From contig CP085831.1 in assembly GCA_020809705.1 (NCBI GenBank), positions 2,356,001 to 2,420,000 of the forward strand: a stretch of DNA of 64,000 nucleotides. The letters are read 5' to 3'. The notes under the pieces were generated by a model. That model did no database searches. It worked only from the letters and a program-made list of their open reading frames with translations, and had not been told where the DNA came from. Position numbers and translations under genes: made by a program. Source of the stretch: Calonectria ilicicola. Its lineage: Eukaryota > Ascomycota > Sordariomycetes > Hypocreales > Nectriaceae. Within the stretch, counting starts at the first letter, position 1; each line of letters begins with the position of its first letter. Shown here one piece after another: positions 11,953 to 24,617 of this stretch.

Positions 11953-14900
11953 ATGTCGCCCGAGGACGACAACGACTACAGAGGCGGTTTCCACGAAGGA
12001 TTCGAGGCCGACTTTGACCCAGAGGCTCTTGAGGATGGTGTTGATGTCCACACGACTCGCGAGGAAAACCTCGAGGAGCGCCTCGAAGCAGCAGGCCGGG
12101 CGATAAAGAGGAAAAAGAAGTTTGTTGACAAGAGCGACATTGACGAGTTTTTGTATGAATACGGGGACATTGCTGGCTTCTCATCGGCAAAGGGTGCCGG
12201 AAATCTGCTTCACAAGCTTGTTGAGGTGGTTAGGCACACAGACGATATTGAGCCGGAGCATATCGAGATTCTTGTCCGGTATATTGTCAAACAATATCCT
12301 GATTTGCTAAAATACTCCAACGAAGATGGTCAAAATCCCGTCTTTAAAGCAATCAGAAACTCCCAGCACCAGCTCGTTGGCTACATGATTTCAACCTGTA
12401 TAAGCAGTGGTGAAGACCTGCATAAACAGTGCTTGAATGATGCTCTGAGCTCAAAGTCTCAAAATAACATGACATGTATCCATGGAGCGCTTAGCATGAA
12501 ACATTTTGATCCCGAGACTACGAAACTACTGATAGAGCATGCTAGCGAAGACGCATTGGCTGCACAAGACAGCCTTGGCAAAACTCCGATGCACTACGCC
12601 GTGTGGTTTCAACAATGCACCGATGTTAGGGCAGAGTTAATTGACATTTTTGTCGACCGAGATATGAAGGCTATCCAGCAGAAGCCACGACCGCACAAAA
12701 CATTCCTGGATCTGCTTGATAAGAGTGGCTCCTCAATATACCAGGAGCACCAGAAGACAAGGAAAGCCGTGACGAAGAAATTCAACGACTGGGCAACGCA
12801 ACGCCGAGCAGCAAATAATGATCCCAGATCTGATGGGCATGGAGGTACCAGAGCGGATGATAAATTGGCCATTAGAGAGCCCAAGGACACATCAGGATCT
12901 CAGACCATGCCTAAAGACTCAAGAGACACGACGGGAACCAAAGCCACATCCGATGATAGTGATAGATACGGCACGGGAGAAAATGTACTGGATGAACGTG
13001 AAAGACTTCGTCAAAAAAAGAAGGCCGAAGAGGCCGCCCGACTGAGGGGGGCTGAGGGACTCAAGAGTGCTGAGCGTCTTCGAGAACGAGAGGCTGCGGG
13101 CCGAGATGCAAGTCGGACCCGCCTCACTAAGCTTCGTGATGTAGACGAAAATGTTGGACAGTCGAATAATAATAGTCGACAGCTGGATCCCGCGCCAAAC
13201 ACGCCCATCAAGCGCACTAACACCTTAAACTTTGACAACAAGCCCAGCCAAAATAGGGAAAAAGTCTTGAGGCCTGAACCAACCGCTCGAAAAAGCACCA
13301 CTGCTGACAAAGGCACAATGACTGTTTGGACAAAGAATTCAGACGAAATTCTCCTGAAGTTGAAACTCCACTATATGAGAACGAGAAACGCCGAGATGGT
13401 CATTTCTTTTCTGTATGGTAACAATATTGATAGTAAGTCGAGTGAAGATTAGGGCCAGCCAATTGCTAACATGAGCTTCCAGATATTCAAATTAGCTTCG
13501 ACTACGACCGTCTTCCTCGCAAAATGCTATGGGACCAGTTCCTGAAGAGGTTTGGAAAAGACGAAAAATCTGGCTTGACGTTTGATCCGGTACTACAGTA
13601 TGTGACATTCCCGCCCATCGAGATTCGACTTAAAGGGCGGCTTGCGGACCTTGAAAGAGATGCCGAACTTCAGTCCGGAATGCAGCAGCTCGGTGCAATT
13701 GGTCGTAAAGATATGACATATTTTTTCGATTGGTTATACGCAAAAGGAGTGCGTCACATCATTAGACTCACTGTCGAAGATTCTGGAGACTCTGGAGAAA
13801 AGGTTCATAGCGATCAAGCTATTCAAAAATCTCTGGAGCGATTCATCGTCGAGAACCTCGATTGGCAAAAGCTTGACTTGGATCCAGAGACTATTCTTCA
13901 CGTCAGCAGTAAAGCAGTCGAAATGAATGCTCCCACTCGCGATGACCCTAACAATACGGATCGAGCGCCCGATCGGCGGTTAAAAGAACTTCGTCTGAGG
14001 TGGAGTGGTAGCAACGCCGTGCTACGAGGTTGGAGTGAATTGGAAGGTTTGGCAATGCTACCTCAGCTTGAGCGAATCTATTTGTTCAAACCACCACAAG
14101 ATAAGGTAGGACGGTCATGAAATTATGTGATCTGGGCACTGACAAACGAAAGATATACGACAACGTGCAATGGATCAACAAAAAGGTCAAAGACTTCCAA
14201 ATCAGACTCAATAAAAGCCGGAAACTCGTGCGGCGGCAGGAACTCCCGGATTCTAATAACCAGGATGATGATGGAGACAAGCAACCGTTTGGTAATGTCG
14301 AGGTGATAGCCACAGAGACTGGTACAGAGGAGGAACGAAAAATGATGGCTCGTGATAACTCTCACTTTAATTCTTCGGCTCCAGTCAAGGGTGTCAACTC
14401 ACACAGGTGGCTCGATTCTACCTCGAGGTTTGCCGGCGAGATGATACCTTTTTGGCAAAGCACGTGCAAGGAATTCCTTGAGTCGCGACAAAACCGTACC
14501 ACGCTAGAACGCATCGAAGATGATGTCGTCATTGCGCTTATAGATGATGGTGTTGATATGTTTGACAGCGCCTTGTCTAATCAAGTCCTTGAGGGCAAGA
14601 GTTTTGATTTCCACGATGAAAAAGTACGCCCGCACTTTTCGTCAGCAAAGGGTCACGGTACTGTTATGGCAAGCATGATATTGCGTATATGTCCAATGGC
14701 GAAAGTTTATCCAATTCGTCTGAAGACGTACGATAATGACAACGGAAAGAGCAATATTGATTCTGATTATGCAGCACAGGTAGGATCACTGATTGGATCT
14801 GGGGATGATTTAACTTTTAATGATGAGGTGTATAGGCTATTCAAGCAGCACTCGATAAAAAAGCTACTATTATTTCCATGTCTTGGACACTGCCCATGAC

Positions 14901-15657
14901 GAAAAGTAAAAGCAGTTCAAAAGATAAACGCAAGTCACCTTGATATTTAGTCTATGAGACTGGAACCGCAAGGGTCACGGAGGCTTCCAATTCAGTTGGC
15001 TAACATTTTCTTTCAGTGCACTCAGTTCTTCAAACTGCTGTGAACAACCAAGTTCTAATGTTTTGCTCTGCACCTGACGAGGGCAAGTTTACAGAGCTTG
15101 ATTACCCCAGTGGCCCATGGCGAGACCGTTTTTTCCGCATCGGTGCTGCACGTGCAGATGGTACCGTTTTCCGATGGACACCTGATGACGGCATCACATA
15201 TGTCCTGCCCGGGGTCGACGTGGTTAAAGACCAGCTTGGAAGCAGCTCCTTCGAGACACCTTCGCGTGGTGTCACAAATCGTGTGGTCGACTTCAAGTAT
15301 GAGACAGGATCTAGCGTCGCCACTGCACTCGCGGCTGGACTTGCTGCCATGCTCATATATTGCGTCAAGACTAGCATTATGGCCGTCAAGACAGCTAACC
15401 AGAACAAGGGCCCCATTGTAGGCATTGCGATCCCAGATAATGGAGCAAACTTGATTGCCGACCCAGATGCCATGAAGCAAGCATTTTCCAGCCTGGGCAA
15501 GGTGACACCAAACAATTTTATCCAAGTCTGGGAGGAGCTGGACAAAGTCAGCGAGATACTAGAGACTCTGCGCACACGTAGTCTAAGTCCAGAAGCAAGA
15601 CTGAAACAAATAGAGCAATTCACGGAGTTTGGGAGAAGGCTCATAAAAATCAATTAG
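11953..15657 (+). CDS. Ankyrin-subtilisin (S8) serine protease
   Basis: Model join(11953..13432,13483..14105,14153..14779,14836..14905,15017..15657), 1,146 residues, in frame throughout. The ATG at 11953 starts MSPEDDND. Residues about 90-290 contain ankyrin-like helices (KTPMHYAVWFQQ), followed by a long charged linker and a conserved-looking middle segment from about 500. The C-terminal subtilase domain carries all three catalytic residues: Asp832 in LIDDGVD, His869 in KGHGTVMAS, and Ser1033 in TGSSVATALAAG. The motif ATIISMSW is restored only by removing the 14780-14835 intron, which supports the model. The usual oxyanion Asn position reads SAPDEG, so Asp may replace Asn. There is no signal peptide, so it is cytosolic, unlike secreted subtilases. 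Fungal subtilases of this kind act as death effectors or cleave partner proteins; the substrate here is unknown. Confidence 0.88.
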
Positions 15658-16087
15658 TTGTCACTGGTTGTAAAGCACCAATGTTGGAGAATACCAAGGG
15701 TTAAATTTATGAAATCTAAACTCGAGGCCATATGCCCTTGAATCGCTAATAGCCACCCATAATTGAATGTGCAATTTAGAAAAAGCCCATTTCATGGCGG
15801 GAATTTAATGGGCCTACAGAGTTCAAGTATTACATCACGTCCCCCTTCCTCAAGCGATCAAGTTCAAATCATCGACTCTAGTCATTCTAACCCAAACGAA
15901 AATACAGGATACATCAGAATACAATAAGGGAGTAAGAAGAAATGAAGGTATAATATTTGTTTCTAGAGTCCAAATACCCCGTTCAATCAAGATAAGGAAA
16001 ATAATGGGATAAGTTTACATATTAATCTAACTGCCTTTTAAACTATTAGCTGCCGCAATTAAATGCAATATTTATACACGCAAACGT
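15658..16087. other. Convergent intergenic region
   Basis: 430 bp between the stop codons of the ankyrin-subtilase (+) and Clr5-ankyrin (-) genes. It is AT-rich and presumably holds both 3' ends. I see no further feature. Confidence 0.5.
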
Positions 16088-19000
16088 TTAAATCTTTGCC
16101 TCTCTAAGCAAGTTCGTAATTGCAACATGACCCCGTTCCTCCGCCATTCTGAGAGCCTCATCAAGACCAGTTCCAGCACCTGCGTTCAGGAGGAGCTGCA
16201 CCATATCTAGCCGACCATTTTCAGCAGCTCCTTCAATAGCGTATCTTCCTTCGGAATGAGATGGAGACGCGTTAACGTTGGCACCCTTCTCAATCAACAT
16301 GCTCGCTAACACTAGGTCACCAGCTATTGCCGCTCCTTGAAGCGCTGTGATTCCTCTCACCGTAGCAGGCGCAGCGTTGATATTGGCACCTCTTTCCAAA
16401 AGGAACCGTACTAGTTCCATGTCTGGCTCATCTGATGATACCGCGGCTTGAAGTGCTGTTCGCCCACACCTAAATGAAGGGGTCTCGTTAATATCAGTGT
16501 CTGCACCGAGTAAGAGTTCTAAGCAAGTAATATCTCCTATAGCCGCTGCTAATTGAGTCGGTGTTTTAGGACCTTTGTGCATGTTATTACTTTGATCGTG
16601 CCAAGCGAAATCGGTGACTGCATCGCGGTGTGGTTCAAGCATGCGCGATAGAATCTCGGCCCAACCTTTCGCTATTGCGCCATGGATGGCCGAGCTTGGT
16701 TTCCCGCCGGGCCTATTGACTGGAGCTTCAGCGTCAAGTAGTTTATTGCATATTGACTGAAGCTTCGTCGGGTCATCTAGGCTATTATGACAAATTGCCT
16801 CAAGAGCAGTCAGCCCACCCACAAATGCTGGCGGGGCCTTGATATCTGCGCCTTGGTCCAATAAATGCAGCGCGATATAGGCATGTCCGCTTGCAAGCGA
16901 ATTTTGCAAAGCGGTGCAGCCGCTGTTCAGACTAGCTGGAGCATTAACGTCTGCTCCTTTGTCGAGGAGGAAGTCGATCATTTCCAGATGGCCATGTGAC
17001 GCCGCTAGTTGAAGAGGATTTATTTCTAACCCTGGAGTGTCAATATTAACACCGTGATGGATAAGCAAAGCTGCTAGCGGGATCTCCCCAAGCCCCGCAG
17101 CTTCTACCAAGGCTTCCATTCCTTGTTCTTCAATGCTTACACCAGCGCAGATGAATTTATTGAGCAGTTTGAAATCTCTTTTTTGGACCACCTTTTTCAA
17201 GATGCCAGTTCGATTGACGTTCACTTTGTGCTTGAACAAAATATCACAAAATGAATGGTCGTTCTGAGTAGCTTCCAAAGCCATTTGTAGCGGAGGATTG
17301 TTCGCGCTATAGCAATTGGGATCAACTCCGTGGTTGAGCAAAATAAGTGTTGCATCGAAAAAGCCTTTACTGATAGAATCACTCAAAGCTTCTTCAAGCA
17401 ATTGGTTTGTTACTTCTTCTCCATGTTTTGCGAGATGCCTGTCGAAAGCGACTTTACCACCACGGGCAGCATCGATCAAGTCTTCAGATGTAAGGAATGT
17501 GCCACTTAATCCGAGGTGTTCTTGGAAGATTTGGTAAATGTGTCTTCTGTTAGAAGAGGACCAATCCAAGATATCCTTTCCCTCGTACTGACAACAAATA
17601 CTTGCTTGGTGTTCTAACAGCACAGGTACTACAGCGTAAGCGTCTGATACGACTGCTTGCACAAGCGGGGTGACGAATTCCACTTTATCGTCTTCAATTC
17701 TGAGAGATTCCTTGTTTGTACCCGCACCTAGGCGTAGTAAAAATAGCACGGTCTCCAAATCTTTCTGTTCCACTCCGAAACTTAGAGCCGTTTGCATCTC
17801 TACGATACAGTCTGGGCTCACTCCTTGTGAAACCAGGTGCTCGGCAAGTTTAAAATTCTTTGTAGAAATAAAGAAATGAAATATAGTTTCCGCACTGCGT
17901 TGTTTGAAGAAGTCCGGATTTACTTGTGTGAGAAATATCTCAAAAAATGTTCCGTCGTTTACATGCACATCTCTATGCAACACGGTGTCGAAATTGGGCT
18001 CACGGTTCATAAATAGCATTAACAGGTTCGTGCTTTGTAATCTTACTGCAGACTCAATAGCCTGCCTTCTGAACTCGTGAATTGTTGGAGAATTTAGTTG
18101 TAGAATCATGTCAAGTAATTTCAAATACTCGTGTTCAAGCGACCAGGCAAGAAATGTATCTAGGCGGCTTTTGTCTAGTTGGTTGTTGGAGACCAAAAAC
18201 GCAGCGAAACTGAAAATCGCGGACAGGCCATTGATAGAACTAGTATCACAGATTTGTGATACTTTATGCGAGATTTCGCCGTCATATCTAGTTGGTACTA
18301 ATCGTTGCAACTTTTTCGTGATGATAGAAATGCATGACCCTTGAGAAACATCTGAGTCAAAGCCAAGCAAACTCAGCAATGCAGTGCGGTTCTGATATGC
18401 ACATATGAGAGGCTTTTTAGACACAGGATAATCATTGATATTTCCTTGGTCAGTGAAAAGTAAGTCCCTGGAATCTATGATATTCATCAATTTTGACCCT
18501 AGATTTCATGTTGGCAAATAACCCACCCTGTCGCTCAAGCATTGTTTGAAACCTGAACCACGGTATATTTTTTGTGAGTTGTAGTCTCTGAGGAGGGCCG
18601 AAAATATGAGAATCGATTATCTGAGAGATCGGGGATAGCTGATTGCTAAATGACTGCAATGAAGATGGCGCCATGGACTGAGGGGTATGAATGGGAGCTA
18701 CATGACGGGAAATAGGTGGCATGCGAAGAGGCGTCCAATTAAGGTCCATCTCAACATCAAAAGTCCCAATCTCCTGGTTATTGGCTACTTTTTGAGAATA
18801 ATTAGACCGGAACCCAGTTACAGAAGTATTTGATCAAGCTTACCAAATGCTTGGTTGATCTCCGTTTCAATCTCCATACAGTCAATTTGCGTTGCAAAGT
18901 TTTGATCGTTCTGTATGCAAAGAGTTCCAAGTCCACCTGGACAATCATTTTCGGCCTGGATAATCTGGATATCCAAAGGAGATGGATTGATTCCAGTTGT

Positions 19001-19498
19001 GGAGAGAGTTGGAGTCCGAACCTGAATTCTATCAGGGGATGGATTGGGTGGATCTGAAAAGGTTAACTACTAGTTAACAAAGGAAAGTCCGATTTACCAT
19101 CTGCAATTAGCCACTGAACTTTGCTGCGGTGTCTCGTGGTTCCACGGGTCACACGGTCTTCAGGCAAAGGTCTGTTGAAGAGAAAGACTTGAGATGCCTT
19201 TCCATCCGCTGCACGGCGTTGGATCTTCTGGTCAATCCAACTCCACTCATTGGCTCGTACATTTTTCAGATTTGAGAAGCGATGTTTGTACTGTCTTTCG
19301 CTGCAAATTAGATAGATTCAGCATGTAGCCTATAATGTGGAATGAGTGGGGTAGCGAGGGTAGGTACGTCGCTTTAAAGTTGTGGGTTCGTTCCATATAA
19401 GAAACCACCTCGCATAGAGGCTTGTTCTGGGACACAAAGAGATGGAGAATTTCATGTGTGTGCTTATCCCAGTTCAAAACTCCATCGATTTGCTCCAT
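16088..19498 (-). CDS. Clr5-domain ankyrin-repeat protein
   Basis: Model complement(join(16088..18474,18527..18784,18844..19053,19098..19300,19368..19498)), 1,062 residues, in frame. The N-terminus (about 8-60) is a Clr5 domain: WDKHTHEILHLF, then MERTHNFKAT, then, after the first intron, ERQYKHRFSNL. Clr5 is a short helical domain common at the N-terminus of fungal proteins with repeat-rich C-termini. A Pro/Ser-rich linker follows, then at least a dozen ankyrin repeats from about residue 400 to the end, with typical LLLDKGADVNAPAS units, several nearly 35 residues apart and unusually uniform near the C-terminus. No enzymatic domain is visible. The uniform repeats are a substrate for recombination and repeat-number change. 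It is nuclear or cytoplasmic; the function is unknown, and an adaptor role in the ankyrin island is possible. Confidence 0.88.
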
Positions 19499-20104
19499 AC
19501 TGTAGCATAAGTAGCGTGAAGAAGGGATGCTGCCACTTCAGCCGAATGGTATCTAAGAATTGGACAATCGCGTAAAATCAAGAGGTGAAGGATTCAAAAT
19601 GTCTCGTATTTAACACATGTCACGTGGTACCTTTGTCAGAAACATGTCTGATGTGTACTTTTGGTTAATTGGTTCGCTAAACGTTACGTGAGACGACATA
19701 GCCACACTGTGGCTGGTAGATAACATCAATGCGTCCAATGATCTACAAGGAAGATCCTTCTTCCCTCAGTGATAGTTTTGCAGCCACAGTGGGTTCGTTG
19801 GTTTGGAAACCACATCGACTGCATCAGTTCTGTAGAAATTAGTAGTTTTCATTCAGGAAATATTGTGTATATACGAGTTACTTCTTTAAATTCGGTATAC
19901 TATTTCCTAAATTCATGATCTCGTCACACAGGGTATTGCAACAGTCATAAATTGGTTGGCGCTCTTTTCTCACCTTGGTTGCATAATTTGGTTTTGAAGA
20001 GAAGCCTATGGTATCCTGCTAGCTCTGGTTGGGCAGCCTTGAGGTAAACCGGGCTTATGCATGTAGTCAAGACTTTTGCATCTTCATTTAAACAGAGTTA
20101 ATTT
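19499..20104. other. Intergenic region, promoter side of the Clr5-ankyrin gene
   Basis: 606 bp separating two minus-strand genes. It should contain the promoter of the Clr5-ankyrin gene and the terminator of the next Zn2Cys6 gene. No open frame of value and no repeat was seen. Confidence 0.5.
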
Positions 20105-23021
20105 TTAGATATCCATTGTGGCATCCTCAAAGAAGAAGTCATCCAAGCTTATGATTCTATCCATTTCGGCAAAACTCTGATCCATTAAAGCCCTCGAAAT
20201 AGCCAATAAATCCTCGGGTATTTCTTGTGTCGCCTCTGGGTTGACTGAGAGGTTAGATCCACTGTCCATTTGCCTTCGTTGCAAACTGCGTGATGCATCA
20301 GCTGCAACGGTAGATGATGCTTGCAAGCTTGGCCGTTGGCCAGGTGGAGAAATGTCTTCATGTATGGGGCAGTGCCCTGATAGCTGCTCGGGCAAATGAG
20401 TATTTTCCTGGCCAGTAGTTGAATAGACAGCACTGGACTGGGATGTTTCCGTTTTTTCATCCCAGGGGAACTCTAAATCACCGTTCAGACAGTACTCTTC
20501 AGATGTCTCAATATCATTTATGCCTTCCACAGCTTGTGGTTCTTTATCCATTGAGCTGGAGTCGACGGCGTAGTCGAGCAACTCTATGGTAAAATTTGCG
20601 TTTTTTCTGCACTCTTTGTAGAGTCTTCGTAGATGAACTGCATACTTCATTGCAATGTTGAGAGGAGTTGGGGAATCCGAATCTTGAGCATCTCCCCAAC
20701 GTCTTGCCATTTGATCAAGACATCTGACCAGCTGCCCAAACTCGGATGGCAACTTGACACCATGATATCGACGATAAACTTCATTGGCATTAATTACGAA
20801 TGTAAACATTTAAATTAGATTCGTACTCACCTAGAAACATCTTGGCGCTGATGTAGACGCAATATGCGAATTGAGGTGCTACAACAAGCTCTTCAGGGGC
20901 CGTTATTAACCATCGCTCGGTGATGTGAGTCGTTTCTGTCGCGGCTAGTCGACATGTTTCAGCGCTATAAGAGCTTGGGAGTTGAACGATGTGGGACGAG
21001 GGAGAGGGCGGATAAGCAATATGATAATGGAGGAGAATCATCGAAGTATTATGCGTGACATGAGCAAGTGTCATGTTATGGTCAAGGGTCCCTGGGCCAG
21101 TTGAAGTATCTGGAGCATGATTCGGATCCTTCCATCTCTTAGGAATGATGGATTTCCAGCTTGGAGTTTGTTAGAAGAAGTAGAACAGTCATTCAGATAG
21201 ACCGGGGAAATGGGAATAGACGATGACAGCGAGAAGTGAGACTTACTGAACCAACTTACGATCCAACTCAGTGAATCTTGTTAGCCACATAGTGACTTCT
21301 TGCTGATTGCCAAAGTTGATATTCTCATGGAAATAGGTTGCGATCTGATTCAAATATTCAGTTGCTTCAATTGAATATGCAAATCCGCCGACCATAGAAG
21401 CCCTTGATGAGTCATCCATGCTTTCAGTATCTCCAACCCCGGTCTGAGAACCAGCGGTGTTCTGGTTAATACCTTGAATGCCAGTTACAGATGAATGGCC
21501 TGGGGTTGAGAGATGACACGAGGAATCGGTCATGGAGGAAGTCATCTTGTCCAAAGAGCTTTTCCGGACACCAAGGTATGGGCATACCACAGGAAGTTCG
21601 GCATACCAATATGTACCATCCGCGGGTAGCCTCCTGATAACACCATTGCTATTTAGGTTGGTATCCCATCTGACAGCGGTGAGCACCAAGTCGTGTGTAG
21701 TATTTCTTTGAAACAAGTGCTTACCCCTTGGTGACAGAGCAATATCTGTGTTCTGTGTGAGCAATATTCTTCAAATGATCGAAATCGTGGTTTTACCTGT
21801 CCAAATTATATGTATTCCAAAATATTCGTCGCCTTTCTTCTTCTTCTACCCAGTCACGAGGCGCTAAGAGGGGTTGACATGGCTTTCGGGCTCCCTGTTT
21901 TAGATCATCACCATCTTCAATGTGTAGCCTCAAATATTGAACGGTCCGCGTCAATGATTCTAAAAGCGGCCATATTTTCACCGACTCTCCGTCGCCAATC
22001 TATCCGATAGATGTTAGTGGAAGCCATGATGATACGCAGTCTGTCTGGTGAGAAGTAGTGATCGAATTTAGACTGTATACTCACATCAACGAATGCAACG
22101 ATAATTAATGCTTTGAGAGTATCTTCGGATGGCGATTTCATTGCAGCAAGAAGAACCGAATCTTTTTTCTCCATCCTTAGATGCTCCACATCCTCTGTCG
22201 ATAACTGATGCTTGTCTCTATCTACAAAACGCAAAGTGGCGACAAGCATAGCATTTATAATCACTTGAAATCGCCTCCTTTCGGAACATTCTCTAATGGC
22301 CTTTCGGAAACGTTCAAGATGAATCATGGGGATCCAAAAATACACTCTTTCAAAGTACAAATTGACAGCATCTTCCTCGAGTTGGAAGAGCCACTGTGAG
22401 GTTGATTCTTCCCTTACCAATGACGGGTGATTTTGCCGCTCACTGGGGCTCAAGTGCACCTCGTCACTTTCAATTCTTCTTCGTTTGGCGGACACATGGG
22501 GTCTGGATATTGTATCTGTTTGTAGATCATATCGATTACGAGATGCAGACCAATGATCAACACGACTCTGGTTTGATGAGTCTGGCGGGTCCAGCTTTGA
22601 CGTCAATTTTCCAATTTCGTTTGTTAATGCAGCGAGAGCTCCTGTCAGATGAGCAAAGTTCGAAGAGATAGCATCGCAGGTATGGCTTCCTGTGGCGTTG
22701 ACAGGCGGTTCTTTATCAGGTCGCGCCTTTTCGAGGGCAGCTGTAATAACCAGTTATATATCAATCCAGCGTCAATTTTGACAAACCATCATACCTACTC
22801 GCCTACTGAGGCTTTCAACTGCGCCGATCTTTACTCCAGGCTTGTTCTTTTTCGCGTCATACACACAAGGGGCATCTTCAAAGAGTCAACGAAGGAACAA
22901 ATTTGCAAGACGCGTGTTTCTTACCCAGTCGCTGGCAGTGAGCACACGTGGGTTGCTCTCTTGAACACTTCAGTTTCCGACGGCGACATCCATGGCAAGA
23001 TGGAGTCTCTAGGCTTGCCAT
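20105..23021 (-). CDS. Zn2Cys6 transcription factor with fungal-specific middle homology domain
   Basis: Model complement(join(20105..20778,20831..21159,21247..21669,21725..21745,21797..21999,22085..22740,22795..22875,22925..23021)), 827 residues, eight exons, one only 21 nt long. The first exon gives [11 protein letters not shown]...CAHC and the last cysteine comes from exon 2 (CVYD), forming a complete C6 zinc cluster near residues 9-38. The middle homology domain spans about 150-450: [18 protein letters not shown] start, [13 protein letters not shown], and [10 protein letters not shown] after the micro-exon. The ATG at 23021 (context CCCAATGGC) is preferred to the one 15 nt upstream. It is a nuclear DNA-binding regulator, probably of CGG-containing sites. 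An 864-bp retroposed element sits about 230 bp upstream of the start codon and may affect expression. Targets are not known; the GH115 gene is the nearest neighbour. Confidence 0.88.
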
Positions 23022-23238
23022 TGGGTCCGGACCCATATCGCGATGAAATGACGTGTAAAAGAGCAGCAAAAACTAAGGGTCATGAATGTTGTAAAATACG
23101 CCAGTACGAACTCAGGTCGGTTCCCCCACAAACCGGTTCCCCACGTTTAGCGCGGAATAATATAACAGCGGGGAACCTGGGGAACATAGTCACGTGAGTG
23201 TAGTTTTCAGCTGCCACAATTTGGGAATCGCGCGTGAG

Positions 23239-24130
23239 TTGGCAATTGTCACGAAAAAACTTCGCACAAACATCATCAAAAATTTTTGAAAGTCACACAC
23301 ACAAGGCCACCAACACACCGGCTGGAAGCTGCAAATAGCTCCGAGAGGTAAGAAATGCCTCCCTCAGCATCCCCCTTCGCTCTAGGAGTTATTTGCAGCC
23401 AAAGCCGGGCCCGCCACAAAAAACCACAGTACAAGCAAGCCACGCACATACACAGATCAAACCCTCGTCAATAGGAAAACCCTCTTGCAAGGGGCAGCCA
23501 ACCAAGGGACTCAGGAGTCTTTAAAGTAATAAAGCCCCGGATACTCAATACACAGCTTCAGGAGCTTAGCTTCAGCTCCACCCCAACACACAGTTTACAA
23601 ACAGGACTAATCACCCTACTGCCTCTTCCTCCAATATTAAGGTCCGCGAGATAGAAATTTAGGGCCTAGGCCCCAAGGAACAACTACAGATTGCAAGAGC
23701 TATTACCTATTACACATACACACAACCACATCAACCCCTAGCAATAGGCCACAAATACACCCTAGAGGGATCCAAAAGAATAGGAAAAACCAAGGGCTAG
23801 AGGTAATAATATAAGGATAGGTAGTAGCTATTAAAAGCCATACATATAATAGAGCATATATATAGAGCAAAGGTCAGGTTATTAGGGAAGGCAAGGAGGG
23901 TAGAAGGTAAGATTAATAATCAAGGTATTCATTGAAGGAGCTGTTATTCTAGCCTTCTAAGCATCTTAGAGAGAGGTAGACGGCCCAGGTCAACTGGGTG
24001 AAGTAGGGGGCCCGTTTAGGGCTCGTCGGCTACCGGCTCCGCCTGGCCTATCCGGGCATAGCCGCGATGATTACGTGGCCACAACCGTGTAGGAAACCAA
24101 TCAATCAATCAATCAATTGGCAATTGTCAC
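23239..24130 (+). mobile_element. Retroposed non-LTR-type element, 864 bp, with (TCAA)n tail and 14-bp target-site duplication
   Basis: TTGGCAATTGTCAC occurs at 23239-23252 and again, identical, at 24117-24130. The 864 bp between them end in AGGAAACC followed by about four AATC/TCAA units, the simple-repeat 3' tail of a LINE-type retroposon. Near the 5' side an ATG at 23354 opens 39 codons resembling a LINE ORF1 start (MPPSASPFAL) before a stop. No reverse transcriptase is present, so this is an internally deleted or non-autonomous copy. The middle is AT-rich while the last 150 bp stay GC-rich, suggesting partial RIP. It lies in the promoter of the Zn2Cys6 gene ending at 20105. Confidence 0.7.
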
Positions 24131-24617
24131 CGTATGTTATGATTGAAACCTCCGGGATGCGTTCATCGACATCTGGTGAATCAGCCACGCACATCAAGAG
24201 GTGATGTGAAATTATTCACAACACACACCGTAATACTATTCAATTATTCTAATCATGAATTTATTCACTTATTAATGCAAATTCATCGTGCATTTAGGGT
24301 AATCGATCCAAAATCGCGGGATCAATTAGTTGTCGGATATTTGAGAAAACTATGAACATGAAAAACATATATAATCATTGAATAGACTGTAATCCTCATG
24401 GTGGATTTTCTTTTTAGAAGAGACAGTACAAGTATGGACGGGATACTCTGAGCGGTGGTACTTAGTGCGTTTTAATTGTAGGTCACAGCTGCCTGAACAT
24501 CTACTCTGGTAGAAGTGTATCACATGGGAAATCAAAGATAGATAAAGAGAGATATGCATCAAATAATTCATGGTTTCCTAATCTAATACTTTATAGAATA
24601 ACTATTTTGTCAATAAT

